Positions 10,722 through 21,904 of a stretch of DNA of 64,000 nucleotides are shown piece after piece. How positions within the stretch are numbered: position 1 is the first letter of the stretch; the number at the start of each line of letters is the position of its first letter. The DNA is taken from the NCBI GenBank assembly GCA_038363925.1, contig JAQQWL010000013.1, positions 1,674,001 through 1,738,000 of the forward strand. Reading direction: 5' to 3'. A program made the position numbers and the translations under genes. The notes beneath the pieces are model-generated. The model did not search any database, had not been told where the DNA came from, and saw only the letters and a program-made list of their open reading frames with translations. Origin of the DNA: Apiospora phragmitis. Taxonomy: Eukaryota > Ascomycota > Sordariomycetes > Amphisphaeriales > Apiosporaceae.

Positions 10722-12677
10722 CTATACCTTGCGCCCAAGTACTTCGTCCAGCTGAGAGCCGGCCACCGAGCTGTCGCTCGGCGTATAAGCGGTGCCGCCT
10801 GGCGTATACCGGAGGCCGTTGGGCACATGACTGGCAGAATCGATGCTCACGCGGCTCGGCCGCTCCTCGTATGCCGGCAGCTCCTCGTCTATAGAGATGC
10901 CGTTGGAGAACGTGGAGCGGCGACTTCGCGATGCGCAATAGGCAGGACTGGGGGTGAACCGTGGAGGTTGGTGGTGAGGTTGATGATGATGGTGATGATG
11001 AGTGGCCGTGGCGGCGACACCGCCTCTTCGTGTTCGGCCCTCCTCGGCCGCCATCACCATGTCGCCTACGACGTCAGCGACGTTGCGGAAGGAGGCCAGG
11101 TCCTGCTCCATCGTCGTCGACAGGTCAGAATCGGAGTCTGAGCTCCCTGAGACAGAAACGTCGTCTTCACTGTCTGAAATACTATAGCTCATAATAGTTT
11201 GGTTGTTATTATCGTTGCTGCTGCTGCTAGTATGGAGACGACGAAGAATGGCCTCCTTTTCCTCGTCCTCGAGGCTGCGCCGCGCAAAGGTCTCTTTGAA
11301 CCGACGCATCAGCTCACCGAACTTAGCCCGCATGGCAGCTTTGGTAGCGACGCGGTGCTCACGCGCAAGCGCCCGGCGGTTGTGGTTGTGGTGGCGACGC
11401 TCCTGTTGGCGATCGCTGCGCTGGGCGCGGGTCTTGGTGCAAAAGGGGTAGAGCAGAAGGGAGAAGATGAGGCCGAGGACCATCACGACCGCAGGGGCCA
11501 TAATCACGACCCACTTGAAGGGGGAGAGGCGTCGTTCTTTCTCCTATGGTATGAGAGTAAGCAAGGGCGCGGGTAAACATCAAACAGAAGTCATGGATCC
11601 TTACCGGCGAGGAGGGTGTGGTAGCCTGCGGGCGATAGCGCTGACTTCCTTGACGGGACAGTTGGGATTGTTGCCCCCGAAGAGAGCTGTCATCGCCAAC
11701 ACGGATAGATCCATCGTAGTCGTCTGTGATGGGTTCATCGACCGACGGGCCCTCAGTCTTTCCATCATCATGTTGGTTTTGAAAGTGATGGTTGCGGAAA
11801 TATGTGCTCAGCCGACTATGCGCTTTTTTCCACACTAAGGAGAAGACACACTTGAAGCTTTTACAACCAGAGTGCTGCGAATCCTCTTGCACATAGCCGA
11901 ACTCATCCGATAAGACTTTCTCCTTGAGGGCAATCTTTTCCTGCAGCTTAAGCAGTAGGGACATCATCCGCGCATGTTCAACAAGCTCATCTTTCAGCTT
12001 GCGGCCGTCACTGTCCTCCTCGATCGTGGGGATATTTATGACGGCTTCGGCTCCGTGGACATAAGTGATCGATATGGGAAATTGCTGGTGGAATAGCGTA
12101 GAGAAGCCGACATTTTCAATCGGCTTTCCATCGATATTAATAACGTTGAACCTCAAAAGCTGCTCAACGCGTTGATCAGACTCTACACAGTCGAAATGCC
12201 AGTCGCCGACTATTATGCGGCCGTTGTCGATGATGATGGGGCCGGACCCGCGACCCTCTCCATCTTGTGGAAGCTGGTCTCCATTAAGTGTAATATTTCC
12301 GTAGCCACAAGGCTCGGCAGACTCAAGGACGTCTAGTTGCAAATGCTAAAGAGTTCATGATGTTCAGTTGTAAGGCCCAATGAATGACTGCAGTTACCTA
12401 GTCATAATGGCTTGGAGTGAAGCAGTGAGTGAGTGGGTGAGTGACTTACAGCGTCACCGAGAACATTACCAACATATTCCTGGAGATTGAGCTGGACAAC
12501 TGCAGCGGGTCCTGTATACCCAGAGACTGGACAATCAAGAAGTTAGAATAGCACTCGATCCATTTGTTGTTGAAGACTAATGCCAAGCAAGTTCTTACCA
12601 TCTCGGGTTCCTGCAATCGAAGCTGTTGCTAAGACCGGCCAGAGTAACAGGGCCGTGGTGTGGAGACTGCCACGCAT
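10722..12677 (-). CDS. Secretory-pathway type I membrane protein, unknown function
   Basis: Four exons: 12599-12677, 12450-12526, 11605-12345 and 10722-11543, all with GT-AG borders and continuous phase, giving about 572 aa. The N-terminus is a signal peptide (MRGSLHTTALLLWPVLATASIAG). The lumenal part (about residues 25-190) contains YTGPAAVVQLNLQEYVG, GDWHFDCVESDQ and FHQQFPISITYVHGAEAV. After a polar linker there is one membrane segment (FKWVVIMAPAVVMVLGLIFSLLLYPF), then a basic stop-transfer stretch. The long cytosolic tail has an acidic serine cluster (SDSEDDVSVSGSSDSDSDLS) and a His-rich run. Composition and topology suggest a conserved fungal membrane protein; I know no function. The exon model is well supported by splice phase. 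Confidence 0.75.
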
Positions 12678-13706
12678 TGTGTGTTGCGTCCCGTCGATAC
12701 CGACCGAGTGCGATACCAAAAGGATTACAAACTGACTGCCTGCAACACAACTATGAGTCAAAAGGAAAGCAATCGCCCTGCCTAGAGAAAACCGAGTGGG
12801 CGTGGCAAGCGTACGAAAGCGTCCACGAATGCGAAAATGGACCCGGAAGAGAAAGGAAAGATTGCTTCAATCTATGCCGGGCATTGGTACATTCTTACAG
12901 CTAGCGAAATGGAAATTCGGCTGCCTAAATCGTAGGTCCGCCCAGCTGAGCTGGGTTGGGGGGGGGAGAAGACCGAGGGGACCGTTATCCCCTCCAAAAC
13001 CGCCTACTAACCACCACCCCGCGCTGAAAGCATACGTGGACTCTTGAGCATCGCCACACTCTTAGCTTGAAGTGGTAAGGAAACAACCATGAGCACACCA
13101 ATCTTGCAGCCGATATGTATTTTCATGGGTTTCAGATGTAGAAATGGGAACTCAAGGGGTATATCTCTTTCTGAGTCGTGAAAGTTCAGCATTGGATACA
13201 GAGGACTGGCCATAAGAGCATGAAGGAACTCAACATCCCAAGGCCATCCAAAAGATGTCGACGTCAGCAGTCAATCTCGTCTCTCATCTTCAATACTCAG
13301 GCTTGGTCAGGGATGATATGATATGATGACCTGCAGCAAGGCTAGACCTAGATCAAGCTGGAATGGCTCCCTTGCAACCCTTTGCAGAAATACGAGTTTA
13401 TCATCGCATGAAGTGCTGCCCGCGGGATCAGTGGTGTTCACCAGGCTCAAATTGATCAATCCTCTGTAAATCAGTAAAGGTACCAACGTACTGGAGGTCT
13501 GTGCTGCAGCCAGTCTGCCCCCACGTTGGGGAGATAGATAAGCACGCAGGTAAGGTTAAGGCTAAGGCGCGCATCACCAACAGCCTTGCCAAGATCAATA
13601 TGGTGATGATCGTTTGTTCCTCAATCTCGGTGACGTTCGCTTAACACTTCACTTCGACCACTCCTTTGCAACCTGCAGCTACGTCGCTCGTTGGCGCAAA
13701 CCCAAT
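12678..13706. other. Divergent intergenic
   Basis: About 1 kb between the starts of the membrane-protein gene (minus) and LSM4 (plus). It includes a short G-run near 12957-12966. No other feature recognised. Confidence 0.5.
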
Positions 13707-14279
13707 ATGGTCAGTCGACGTCCTCATTCCCAGGCCCAGAATTCCTGCTGACCGATTCCTGTGCATTGCAGTTGCCCCTCGGTCTCTTAAATGCGGCGCA
13801 AGGCCACCCCATGCTGGTCGAGCTCAAGAACGGCGAAACCCTCAACGGCCATCTGGTCCAGTGCGATACATGGATGAACCTGACACTGAAGGAGGTCATC
13901 CAAACGAGCCCGGTATGCGCCAATAAAACACAGAGGAAAATAGGGCTAGAGAGATCGGGTGACTGATGCAATCCTGTATTTAGGAAGGCGACAAGTTCGT
14001 ACGACTGCCGGAGGTCTATATTAAGGGTAACAATGTGAGTTACTGCTGCACGACTCTCCACAATCGAATTACAGGCTCTGACAGCTGCTACAGATCAAGT
14101 ACCTGAGAGTCCCCGACGAAATCATCGACCTCGTCAAGGATCAACAACAAAACCAGCAAGGAGGCTTCCGGGGAGGACGCGGTGGTGGCCGGGGAGACCA
14201 CGGCAGTAGGGGAGGCGATAGAGGAGGCCGTGGAGGCCGCGGCCAAGGCAGGGGCCGTGGAAGGGGGCGAGGTGCTTGA
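13707..14279 (+). CDS. LSM4: U6 snRNA-associated Sm-like protein LSm4
   Basis: Core component of the Lsm2-8 (nuclear U6 snRNP) and Lsm1-7 (cytoplasmic mRNA decay) rings. Exons: 13707-13709 (the ATG alone), 13772-13912, 13984-14034 and 14094-14279; 126 aa. The Sm1 motif reads [24 protein letters not shown] and the Sm2 motif [15 protein letters not shown]-terminal RGG-rich tail follows ([13 protein letters not shown] and onward), as in other LSm4 proteins where it promotes P-body assembly and is a methylation target. The first coding exon supplies only the initiator methionine, so a start chosen without splicing would be wrong. Confidence 0.96.
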
Positions 14280-14871
14280 GGTACTGCCGGAACTTGGTTC
14301 GAGGAAGTCTACAAAAATTTGAGGCGGATTGCCCAGGACTATGGGAAAGACCCACAAGTCTACAGGACTAACGACATGTACGGAGCCATGAAGCTGACGG
14401 TTGTGCCGATTCTCTCAAGAGTAGAGAGCTGCCTTCCGATGCGCTACATGTAGGATGAGATACCCGCCAACAGCGCAAGGGGAAGCTTGTTGTTGGTACT
14501 CTGGCAGTCCCAGGTGCAGCCCATCCACCCGCCTTCTTGCTGGGCTTTGGAGAAAAGAACAGAAGGCATAGCTCATGACAAGATAATAAACTAAGAATCC
14601 CCCATGGGAGAGCAATAGTCTCTTCATGGCACGCAAGCTTTCGGCCAGTCCAGGATATGATGGCCAAGGAGGCTGTCACGTGACTATTCAGGTTAACTTC
14701 TTGAAGCTACAGGTAACCTAGCACTGGTATCTCATCCTCAAAGTGGGTCCTCGGCATAATGACTTTATTGCTGCAAATCCTCCGTGCATTCAGTAAGCAA
14801 GCAGAGCCTGTAATCCTCCCGGTTACTGCAAAAGCACCAATCGATGTGGCCAGAGAGTACTCTCAGCTTCA
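14280..14871. other. Intergenic between LSM4 and the PPR gene
   Basis: About 590 bp between two same-strand genes; LSM4 3' untranslated region and the PPR-gene promoter. Minus-strand open frames here are short and featureless. Confidence 0.5.
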
Positions 14872-16830
14872 ATGCCCGGGCAGCGCATAGTAATGGACGG
14901 GCTATGGCGCTGTCTGTGTCCTTCACTCGATGCGAAGGCCCTGTCCAGAGCTTTACAGCAGCCCGTGGTCCTTCCTAGCAGAACATCGACCTTCTTGAAT
15001 CGCGCCCATTGCGCCCCCGCCGCTCCAGCATGTACGAGGAGCTATAGCGCTGTGACTCCGCCGATAGCTCTAAAGAAAGCCTCCAAGTATCTGCAGAACG
15101 AAAACAGGGTCCATCCGAAACCGAAAGAACTCGTCCGCTATCCCAACAAACGCCGAACTCAGGCTCAAGATGCTTACGAGCGCTACTTCAGGCGCATGGC
15201 GAAGCGCCTCCCCAACATTCCCCCGTCATTGCTCACAGGGAACACTCCGCCCGAGTCGGAGCTCGATCTCATCGACACCTCGACTCTACTCGCGTCGCTT
15301 CAAGAGCTTCTGAGGGCGCAATGGCAATATCACACCGTCGTCGCGATCATACAGCACCTTGTGGCCAAGCGCGGCATGAAACCAGACGCCTTTCTCTACG
15401 AATGCCTCATCAAGGTCAACGTGGACCCGAAATACGGCTCCGCACAGATTGTCGAGAACCTTCTGAAGGAGATGGAGTCTATAGGATGCCTTCCGACCTC
15501 TGCTGTATATCATGGCGTGCTCGAAGTGCTTGCAGTGCACCCAGACTACGTGCTACGAACGAAGGTCCTCCGAGCGATGAAACAAGGGTGGATCGAACCG
15601 ACACCCCAAGGACTCGCCGCGGTTACGGTCGGACTTCTACGAGACGGACAATACGAGATGGCCTTGGAAAGGCTGGAACAAATGAACGCAGGCGTCACGA
15701 CTGTTCCGTCGTGGTTGTACGACATCTTCATACACACATTTACGGAGATGGGCATGCACGAGGAAGCGCTAATGATCGTACAACGTCGGCTGCGATATCC
15801 GGACTCGGGCGTCACGGATAATATGTGGTATGCTTTACTGGAAGCATTCGGTCGAGACTCATACTATGATGGCGTGATCTATATCTGGGAGCGTAAGGTG
15901 GCGCCGGCTATCCTAGCCCCTTCCGACGGACTGGTTTTCGACGTTATGAACACTGCGTCGAGGCATGGCGATGCCAGCTTGGTCACGGAAGCCCTCCAGA
16001 CACTCTCGAAGCGTGGGAAGAAGCTCGAACTGCACCATTTTGAGCCATTGCTGGAAATCCATGCCCGGGAGCATGACTTGAAGAAGGCTTTCCTGACTCT
16101 GGGTCTCATGGTCAAGGCAGGCTTGCAGCCCGACTCCTCCAGTACCCGCGAGATGTACGCTGTATTGAGAGATTCTGCAGAGAAAACGGACGAAGCCCTC
16201 AGGATTCTGCTCGAAATTGGGATCAATGACGAAATTCCAGTGGCTGCCTTCAATGTCGTGCTTGAGGCAAAACTTCAGCATGAGGGCTTCAAGTCAGGTC
16301 TGGACACGTACCGAAGCATTCGTCGGATATGTGCTTCACCGCCGAACTTGGCAACTTTCCATTTGCTACTGTCTCATTGCACGCTTTTGAAATCCATGCA
16401 GTTCCTCTTAGCTGAGATGGAGGGATTCTCGGTCAAGCCAGACAGCTATGTTTACAATCGGACGGTTCTCATCTGCACGCTGAACCCTCAGTACGAGCAT
16501 GCATTCCGCTACCTGGACCGCGCCAAGTCAAGCGCCATCGAGGGCGAGGTGGGCGACTGGTGGATGGACCACGACACGGCTCTTGCGCTTATCCGAAGAT
16601 GTATCATAGCGGAAGATAGTCGCGTCCAGGGGCTCATTGAGACCTGCAAGGAGAGGGGCATGGATACAATTGAGTCAGATGTCCGCGACCTTGTCCTCCG
16701 TTTACAGCAACGGCAAGGTCCAGAGAACGAACAGCTTCAGGAGCCCGGAATGGAGGAGCCTGCGGCGGAGGCTGTATTACCTGTATCACCAGCAACGCCA
16801 GAACCAGAAGCCCAGGGGTCGTCCAATTAA
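14872..16830 (+). CDS. Mitochondrial pentatricopeptide-repeat (PPR) protein
   Basis: RNA-binding helical-repeat protein expected in the mitochondrial matrix. Single exon, 652 aa. The N-terminus is rich in Arg, Ser and Ala with few acids and ends near CTRSYSAV, consistent with a mitochondrial presequence. The body shows successive helix pairs typical of PPR motifs: for example VVAIIQHLVAKRGMKPDAFLYECLIKV, ENLLKEMESIGCLPTSAVYHGVLEV, WLYDIFIHTFTEMGMHEEALMIV, and KKAFLTLGLMVKAGLQPDSSSTREMYAVL. The C-terminus is a low-complexity Glu/Pro tail. PPR proteins act in mitochondrial RNA stability, processing or translation; the target RNA cannot be inferred. An internal Met at residue 8 could also serve as start. 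Confidence 0.85.
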   Translation: MPGQRIVMDGLWRCLCPSLDAKALSRALQQPVVLPSRTSTFLNRAHCAPAAPACTRSYSAVTPPIALKKASKYLQNENRVHPKPKELVRYPNKRRTQAQDAYERYFRRMAKRLPNIPPSLLTGNTPPESELDLIDTSTLLASLQELLRAQWQYHTVVAIIQHLVAKRGMKPDAFLYECLIKVNVDPKYGSAQIVENLLKEMESIGCLPTSAVYHGVLEVLAVHPDYVLRTKVLRAMKQGWIEPTPQGLAAVTVGLLRDGQYEMALERLEQMNAGVTTVPSWLYDIFIHTFTEMGMHEEALMIVQRRLRYPDSGVTDNMWYALLEAFGRDSYYDGVIYIWERKVAPAILAPSDGLVFDVMNTASRHGDASLVTEALQTLSKRGKKLELHHFEPLLEIHAREHDLKKAFLTLGLMVKAGLQPDSSSTREMYAVLRDSAEKTDEALRILLEIGINDEIPVAAFNVVLEAKLQHEGFKSGLDTYRSIRRICASPPNLATFHLLLSHCTLLKSMQFLLAEMEGFSVKPDSYVYNRTVLICTLNPQYEHAFRYLDRAKSSAIEGEVGDWWMDHDTALALIRRCIIAEDSRVQGLIETCKERGMDTIESDVRDLVLRLQQRQGPENEQLQEPGMEEPAAEAVLPVSPATPEPEAQGSSN

Positions 16831-17663
16831 CGTTCTGCGGCTGATGTATCCTCACATCTACATAGCTACATATAGATAGTGAAAACGAAGATTAATCTAT
16901 ATAAGATGCGAGCCAGTTGTGTTCACCAACTCCCAAAGTCTGGTTGGATTTCTAAGCCCGGCCCAATGTTGCATCTTGGCCGGGAATGATGCAAGATGGC
17001 GGAATCCACAACAATCATCTCGCCTGAGCCAATCATGAGCTGCTATAGACGAGGCGGGCAGTAGTTATCGCTGATGAATCCATCCACCCACCCGCCCCAT
17101 TCACATGATCTTACTTGCTTAGGTAAGTACTTAGTTTAGGGGCTACTGCACGCGCTTAGCCCCAGGTCTGCTAGCAAGCCAGCGGCACGCAACCCTTCAG
17201 CCGGTAACTGCTCGATTTGTAATGAGGCTGCTTACGAGAAACAAAAATGATAACAAGGAGGCTCTATCAACAAACTAAACTCTTCATCGTTCCATGGGCT
17301 TGGGTTTAATCTTCGAGCTAAAGAGCACTTCGATCTGACTCCTTCCCGCAGATATGCCCGGCTATTGGTAATCTCCGTGCGGAAGCGGTCTTCTTACCAT
17401 GATGACTCGGTTAAGTTGTTTCTATACAGTGATTGGAAATAGCACCTAGTCAGCCAATATGGAATCAAGCCCTTTCGAAGTTGGGCGATATGCCAAGAAT
17501 GAGCATGATGGGTTATATAAGTCCAGACGCCCTCGGGCTCGATTCATTTTGGAAATCAAGCGCAGCTATAAATATCTCTAACACTATAAGCACGTAACTC
17601 GAAGAGTCTTGAGTAGAAGGTACTAGTTTCAACAATATCATTGAGTCCGATAGCCTCGACTCC
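16831..17663. other. Intergenic upstream of the MFS transporter
   Basis: About 830 bp between two plus-strand genes. No conserved frame, RNA gene or repeat recognised. Confidence 0.5.
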
Positions 17664-19540
17664 ATGTCGCATATCATACGCGACGCCCCTGTTGGGCAGG
17701 TCCTCCGCCTCCTCACCGGAAACCGCATACTCAAGTATCCCGAAGAGGAAGCCGACTTCAAGCTCCCCGAGGCATGGACCCAACTACTTAGCTCTGAAGA
17801 CAGCGACACAGTGCCTCCCAAACCGTCTGGTGTCCTAGAAGCTTCATCAGCTTCATCAACAACAACCCCCGGCGATGACGAAGAGAAGGAAGAAAAGAAC
17901 GCGAATGGGGATGCAGCGCCCTACCAAGCGGCCTTGGCTCGGACGTGGAGCCGGGAGGAGACCGTGCCCAACACCTCGGACCGGCTTGAAGTCGACCAAC
18001 AGCACGAGCTCGAGAAGACCAAGTCAATCCCCATCGTGCCGCGCCGGACCAAGGACGGCGCCATCCTGGTAGACTGGTACTACACCGACGACGGGGCGAA
18101 CCCGCAGAACTGGTCCTCTCTACGCCGGGGTCTTGTCGCCCTGATCATCTGCGTGTACACTTTCGTCGTTTACACGTCCTCGGCCATCTACACGACGTCC
18201 GAGGAAGGGGTCATCGAGGCCTTCGGCGTTACGCTGACCGAGGCTTCGTTGGGTCTGGCTCTGTTCGTGCTGGGCTACGGCGTCGGCCCCTTGCTGTTCT
18301 CGCCCCTCAGCGAGCTGCCCAGTATTGGCCGGAATCCTGTGTATATATGGACCATGTTCTTGTTCGTCATCGTCTCCATCCCTACCGCGTTCGTGCAGAA
18401 CTTCGCCGGGCTCTTGGTCCTGCGGTTCCTGCAGGGCTTGTTTGGATCGCCGTGCCTGGCGAACGGTGCCGCGTCGCTCGGTGATATGTACTCCATGATG
18501 GCCCTCCCGTACGCTTTAAGTGAGTCTCTCCTTTCCTCTTGTTCCAAATTGCCAGAAGCAGTACGTATGCTAACCATATATACCTAGTCGCTTGGGTATC
18601 TGCTGCCTACTGCGGACCGGCACTTGGCCCGCTGCTCTCTGGTTTCTCCGTCCCCATCAAAGGGTGGCGGTGGTCTCTCCTGGAGATCCTGTGGGCGGCC
18701 GCTCCCGTCTTCGTCGTCATGTTCCTCTTCCTGCCCGAGACCTCGACGCCCAACCTGCTACTCCGACGGGCGCAGCGCCTCCGCAAGCGGACGGGCTCGC
18801 CGCGCTTCCTGTCGCAGTCCGAGATCGACGAGCGCAACCTCGACCGACGCGCGGTGCTGATCGACGCCCTGATCAAGCCGCTCGAGATCACCGTCAAGGA
18901 CCCGGCCATCCTGTTCGTGCAGGTCTACACCGCCATCATCTACGGCATCTACTACTCCTTCTTCGAGGTCTTCCCGCTCGTGTACCCGGTCTACTACGGC
19001 ATGGACTACGGCCAGCTCGGCCTGCTGTTCCTGTGCATCCTAATGGCGTGCCTGCTCGGCGTCGCCGTGTACATCTCGTACCTGTACTTCTAAATGGACC
19101 CGCGCGTCCGCGCCCGCGGCTTCCCCGTCCAGGAGACCCGCCTGGTCCCGGCCCTGATCGCCGCCTTCGGCCCCACCGTCGGCCTCTTCATCTTCGCGTG
19201 GACCGCGCGGCCCGACGTGCACTGGATCGCGCCCACGATCGGCATCACCGTCTACGGCGCGACCGTGTTCGTGGTGATGCAGTGCATCTTTGTGTACGTG
19301 CCGCTCAGCTACCCGCGGTACGCGGCGAGCCTGTTCGCCGGCAACGACTTCTTCCGGAGCGCGCTCGCGTTCGCCAGCATCCTCTTCGCGAAGCCGCTCT
19401 TCGAAAACCTCGGCGTCGCGCGCGGGACCTCGCTGCTCGGCGGGCTGAGCACCATCGGCATCGGCGGGATCTGGGTCCTCTACTTCTTCGGGGCCAGGCT
19501 GCGGAGCTTGAGCAAGTTTGCTGTTGCCTCGGATGAGTAG
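17664..19540 (+). pseudogene. DHA1-family MFS drug transporter (FLR1/CAF5-like) with an in-frame stop
   Basis: Proton-coupled multidrug efflux protein of the plasma membrane. The N-terminus (MSHIIRDAPVGQVLRLLTGNRILKYPEEEADF) is characteristic of fungal FLR1/CAF5-type DHA1 exporters. Exon 1 is 17664-18519, the intron 18520-18587, and exon 2 runs to 19540. Twelve hydrophobic segments can be counted across both halves; the motif-C-like segment LGYGVGPLLFSPLSE is present. At 19091-19093 a TAA interrupts the frame directly after VYISYLYF. The same frame then continues without gap with MDPRVRARGFPVQETRLVPAL to a normal end, exactly where homologues have an aromatic residue before DP. Read through, the protein would be about 602 residues, a usual length. 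A 66-bp in-frame GT-AG interval (19067-19132) could remove the stop but would also remove conserved membrane sequence. Confidence 0.75.
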
Positions 19541-20201
19541 AGAGAGAAGGAGGCAAGGGTGGGATGCAAGAAAGAAGAAGGAAAATAGACAAAGGGGTAG
19601 AGGAAGGGAAACAGTGACAGGCAAGAGATAGAAGTCGTTCTCACGAGCCGGGTAGTAGCGCGGTCAGGAAAGGGATTTTGGCCATGTTCGAATTATGAAG
19701 TTTGGACAGCATAGAGCTCATAATTTTTTAGGCTAATAATATCTAATATCATATCAAACTCACAGCACGAGATAGCCTGTGATGTTTTCGTTGTATGACT
19801 GATATACATTTTATATAATCCAGATTAACTGCCGGCTTCCAGCTACTCCAGAGCTGAATATAGGTGTGTCCTCGTGCTATGTTTAGCCAGTATATCCCGG
19901 AGTATTGCGTGGTGGAGATGAACCTGGTGCTCTGGAGGCCTATGTCTATACGTCTTGGCTGTACCGCGGTTACTCGAATGACCGCTAGCTGGCCGTCGGC
20001 AGCTATCCCATCGATAGCCAGTCATTCTGATACACCGGTTTCCTAGACGAGTACCACCTGTTCCCAAGATAACTCAAGTCGTTTGATAGGCCATGCAAAG
20101 CCCGTTAGATGAATGACATAATATTGCCAGCTGCTTTATCAAAGGAGTAGGGGTATCATGAAATAAGCGCTTTCCCTCGTTGAAGCAAACTTGGAATGCG
20201 T
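19541..20201. other. Intergenic between MFS and 2EXR remnants
   Basis: About 660 bp, moderately AT-rich around 19715-19820. No gene or repeat recognised. Confidence 0.45.
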
Positions 20202-21052
20202 TCATCGCTTCACTGTCTCTGTAGGATGATCGCAGCCATTCGCAACAGCCTTTTCGCGGATCCTCAGCTCTCTTCTACCAATTGGTTCCTTTTTGTTCAT
20301 GAAAAGCTCCCTCAAACGGTCCACGTCCCACTTGGAGAGGTATTCTATAAATTGTTCAAAAAAAAAATGCGACGATAACCATCGTGACCCATGAGTTTCA
20401 AGATAATGTTGTGGTGGCGTTCCGTCTGGAAGTGTATATGATTCCATTCACAGGCTCGCTCCGAATGAAATATGTGATACCAAGGTAACCGTCGATTAAA
20501 ATACAGATTACGAACACGGACGATACGAAGCGGCGATAAATTGAAGCTGTCGGGCTCGATCTTCTTGGTCGTACATCCGTAGTACGGCTTCCCACCTTTG
20601 CGCTGTACGGGCTCTTTGAAGTAGGTATACCTGACACCCAAGACGATGGGGTCCTGGCCGGGGTTCAGGTAGAGGCACCCTCTCTCTGCACCGTGCTCCG
20701 AAATCGCGAGGTTCTTGATCGGATGGGGCCCGGATCCGTGGAGTTCCACAGAAGTCACAGGAGCCCACCGGGACACCTCGTGGACCGGGATGCGGAGGGA
20801 GTAGTGCTTGAGCGCCCAGTGTCGGCTCTCGCGGCAGACTAGCAGCACCGGCGAGACCAGGCCTGCCGTGGGAATGATGCGCTAGGTAGAGGCGTCGAAA
20901 ACGACGAATCGGCCGGGCGCGTTCTCTTCCAATGCGTTCTGCCAAACCATATGGCGGAGCTCCGGCGGGAGACGGCCGAAGTTGATGAAACATTTTCTGC
21001 AGCGCGTTGCGGGGTGGCGGCTGGCACCGGCCACTGGATTGCTGTCCGGCAT
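20202..21052 (-). pseudogene. 2EXR-domain protein gene, disrupted
   Basis: Fungal 2EXR-type protein of unknown function, common in large lineage-specific families. From an ATG at 21052 the frame reads FINFGRLPPELRHMVWQNALEE, the defining motif, and reaches a TAG at 20882-20884. The same frame resumes at once with RIIPTAGLVSPVLLVCRESRHWALKHYS and continues over conserved-looking sequence to a run of ten A (plus strand 20358-20367). Just past that run the frame ends, while the next frame carries on as FEQFIEYLSKWDVDRLRELF to a stop at 20202. So there is one nonsense codon and one homopolymer-associated frame break. Either a decayed family member or a gene with sequence errors. Confidence 0.6.
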
Positions 21053-21904
21053 GGTTGAGTAGATCAGTTAAGTTATGTTTCTCTTGCTGTAACCTGAGAA
21101 GGTCAGTCGGAATCGGCTTCCTCTCTCGATTTCGAACAGCCCTGTCTAAAATCCATGTTCGGTAGGTCACGTATTCCGACTTCCCCTCCAAGCGCCAAAT
21201 GAGGCAGTTAGCGTGGGGGATGAGTTCCGGGCCAATGAAAGTTACCGACGGGCTGGGCCAACATTTTGGTCACTTTACCGCAGTTCGCTCAGTTGCCAGT
21301 CAAAGCAACGCAAGTAATCTAGTTTGGGTGTTTTTGATCTTTTGAAGATGAATCCTGTGTCGTTATCTTATGGAGCATCTTCAGGTTTTGGTGACGTAGG
21401 CGAATGGGTAGTTCTAACGGTGGGGTCTGGGTGAACGTATCTCGCAACGACCCGGAGAGATTGCAGGCAGGAGAGATTCGGCGTATGCGCTTAGGTACTC
21501 CTTACGAGGTATATCACGGTACATTATGGCTACCTACACTGTTGGTCATAAAGAACAGCTGGAAGCTTGTTGGCCCTCAGGTGTGCAAACAGGTCGTTCT
21601 CGTCAGGGAGCAAGCATGTAGGTACTACTCCGGTCGAGCCAACTGGGCCCAGGTGCAACTCCAAAGCGCCTCTTGCACCTAGTCCACTCCACTTCCTGCC
21701 TTTCCTGTGAGTTGGCGTTTGAAGTGCACTGCCAAAGTTGTTTTGCTATTGAAAGAGGTAGTTGTCTTCCCGTTTTCAAATCACTCACTCTCTTCTACTT
21801 TCTACTTGCCTAGTCACCAGTCAGTCAGTGTGTGAATTGGTAAAGTCGCTCCATCCGATCTCGCCTCACTCGCCTATCTACTTCTTACCAGGTCTCAGGC
21901 TACC
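21053..21904. other. Divergent intergenic
   Basis: About 850 bp between the 2EXR remnant (minus) and the PAQR gene (plus). An open frame 21404-21682 has no family resemblance. Nothing else seen. Confidence 0.45.

Noticed and set aside
18592..19536. 314-codon Arg/Pro-rich plus-strand frame over the MFS gene
   Set aside because: Shadow of the GC-rich transporter exon in another frame.
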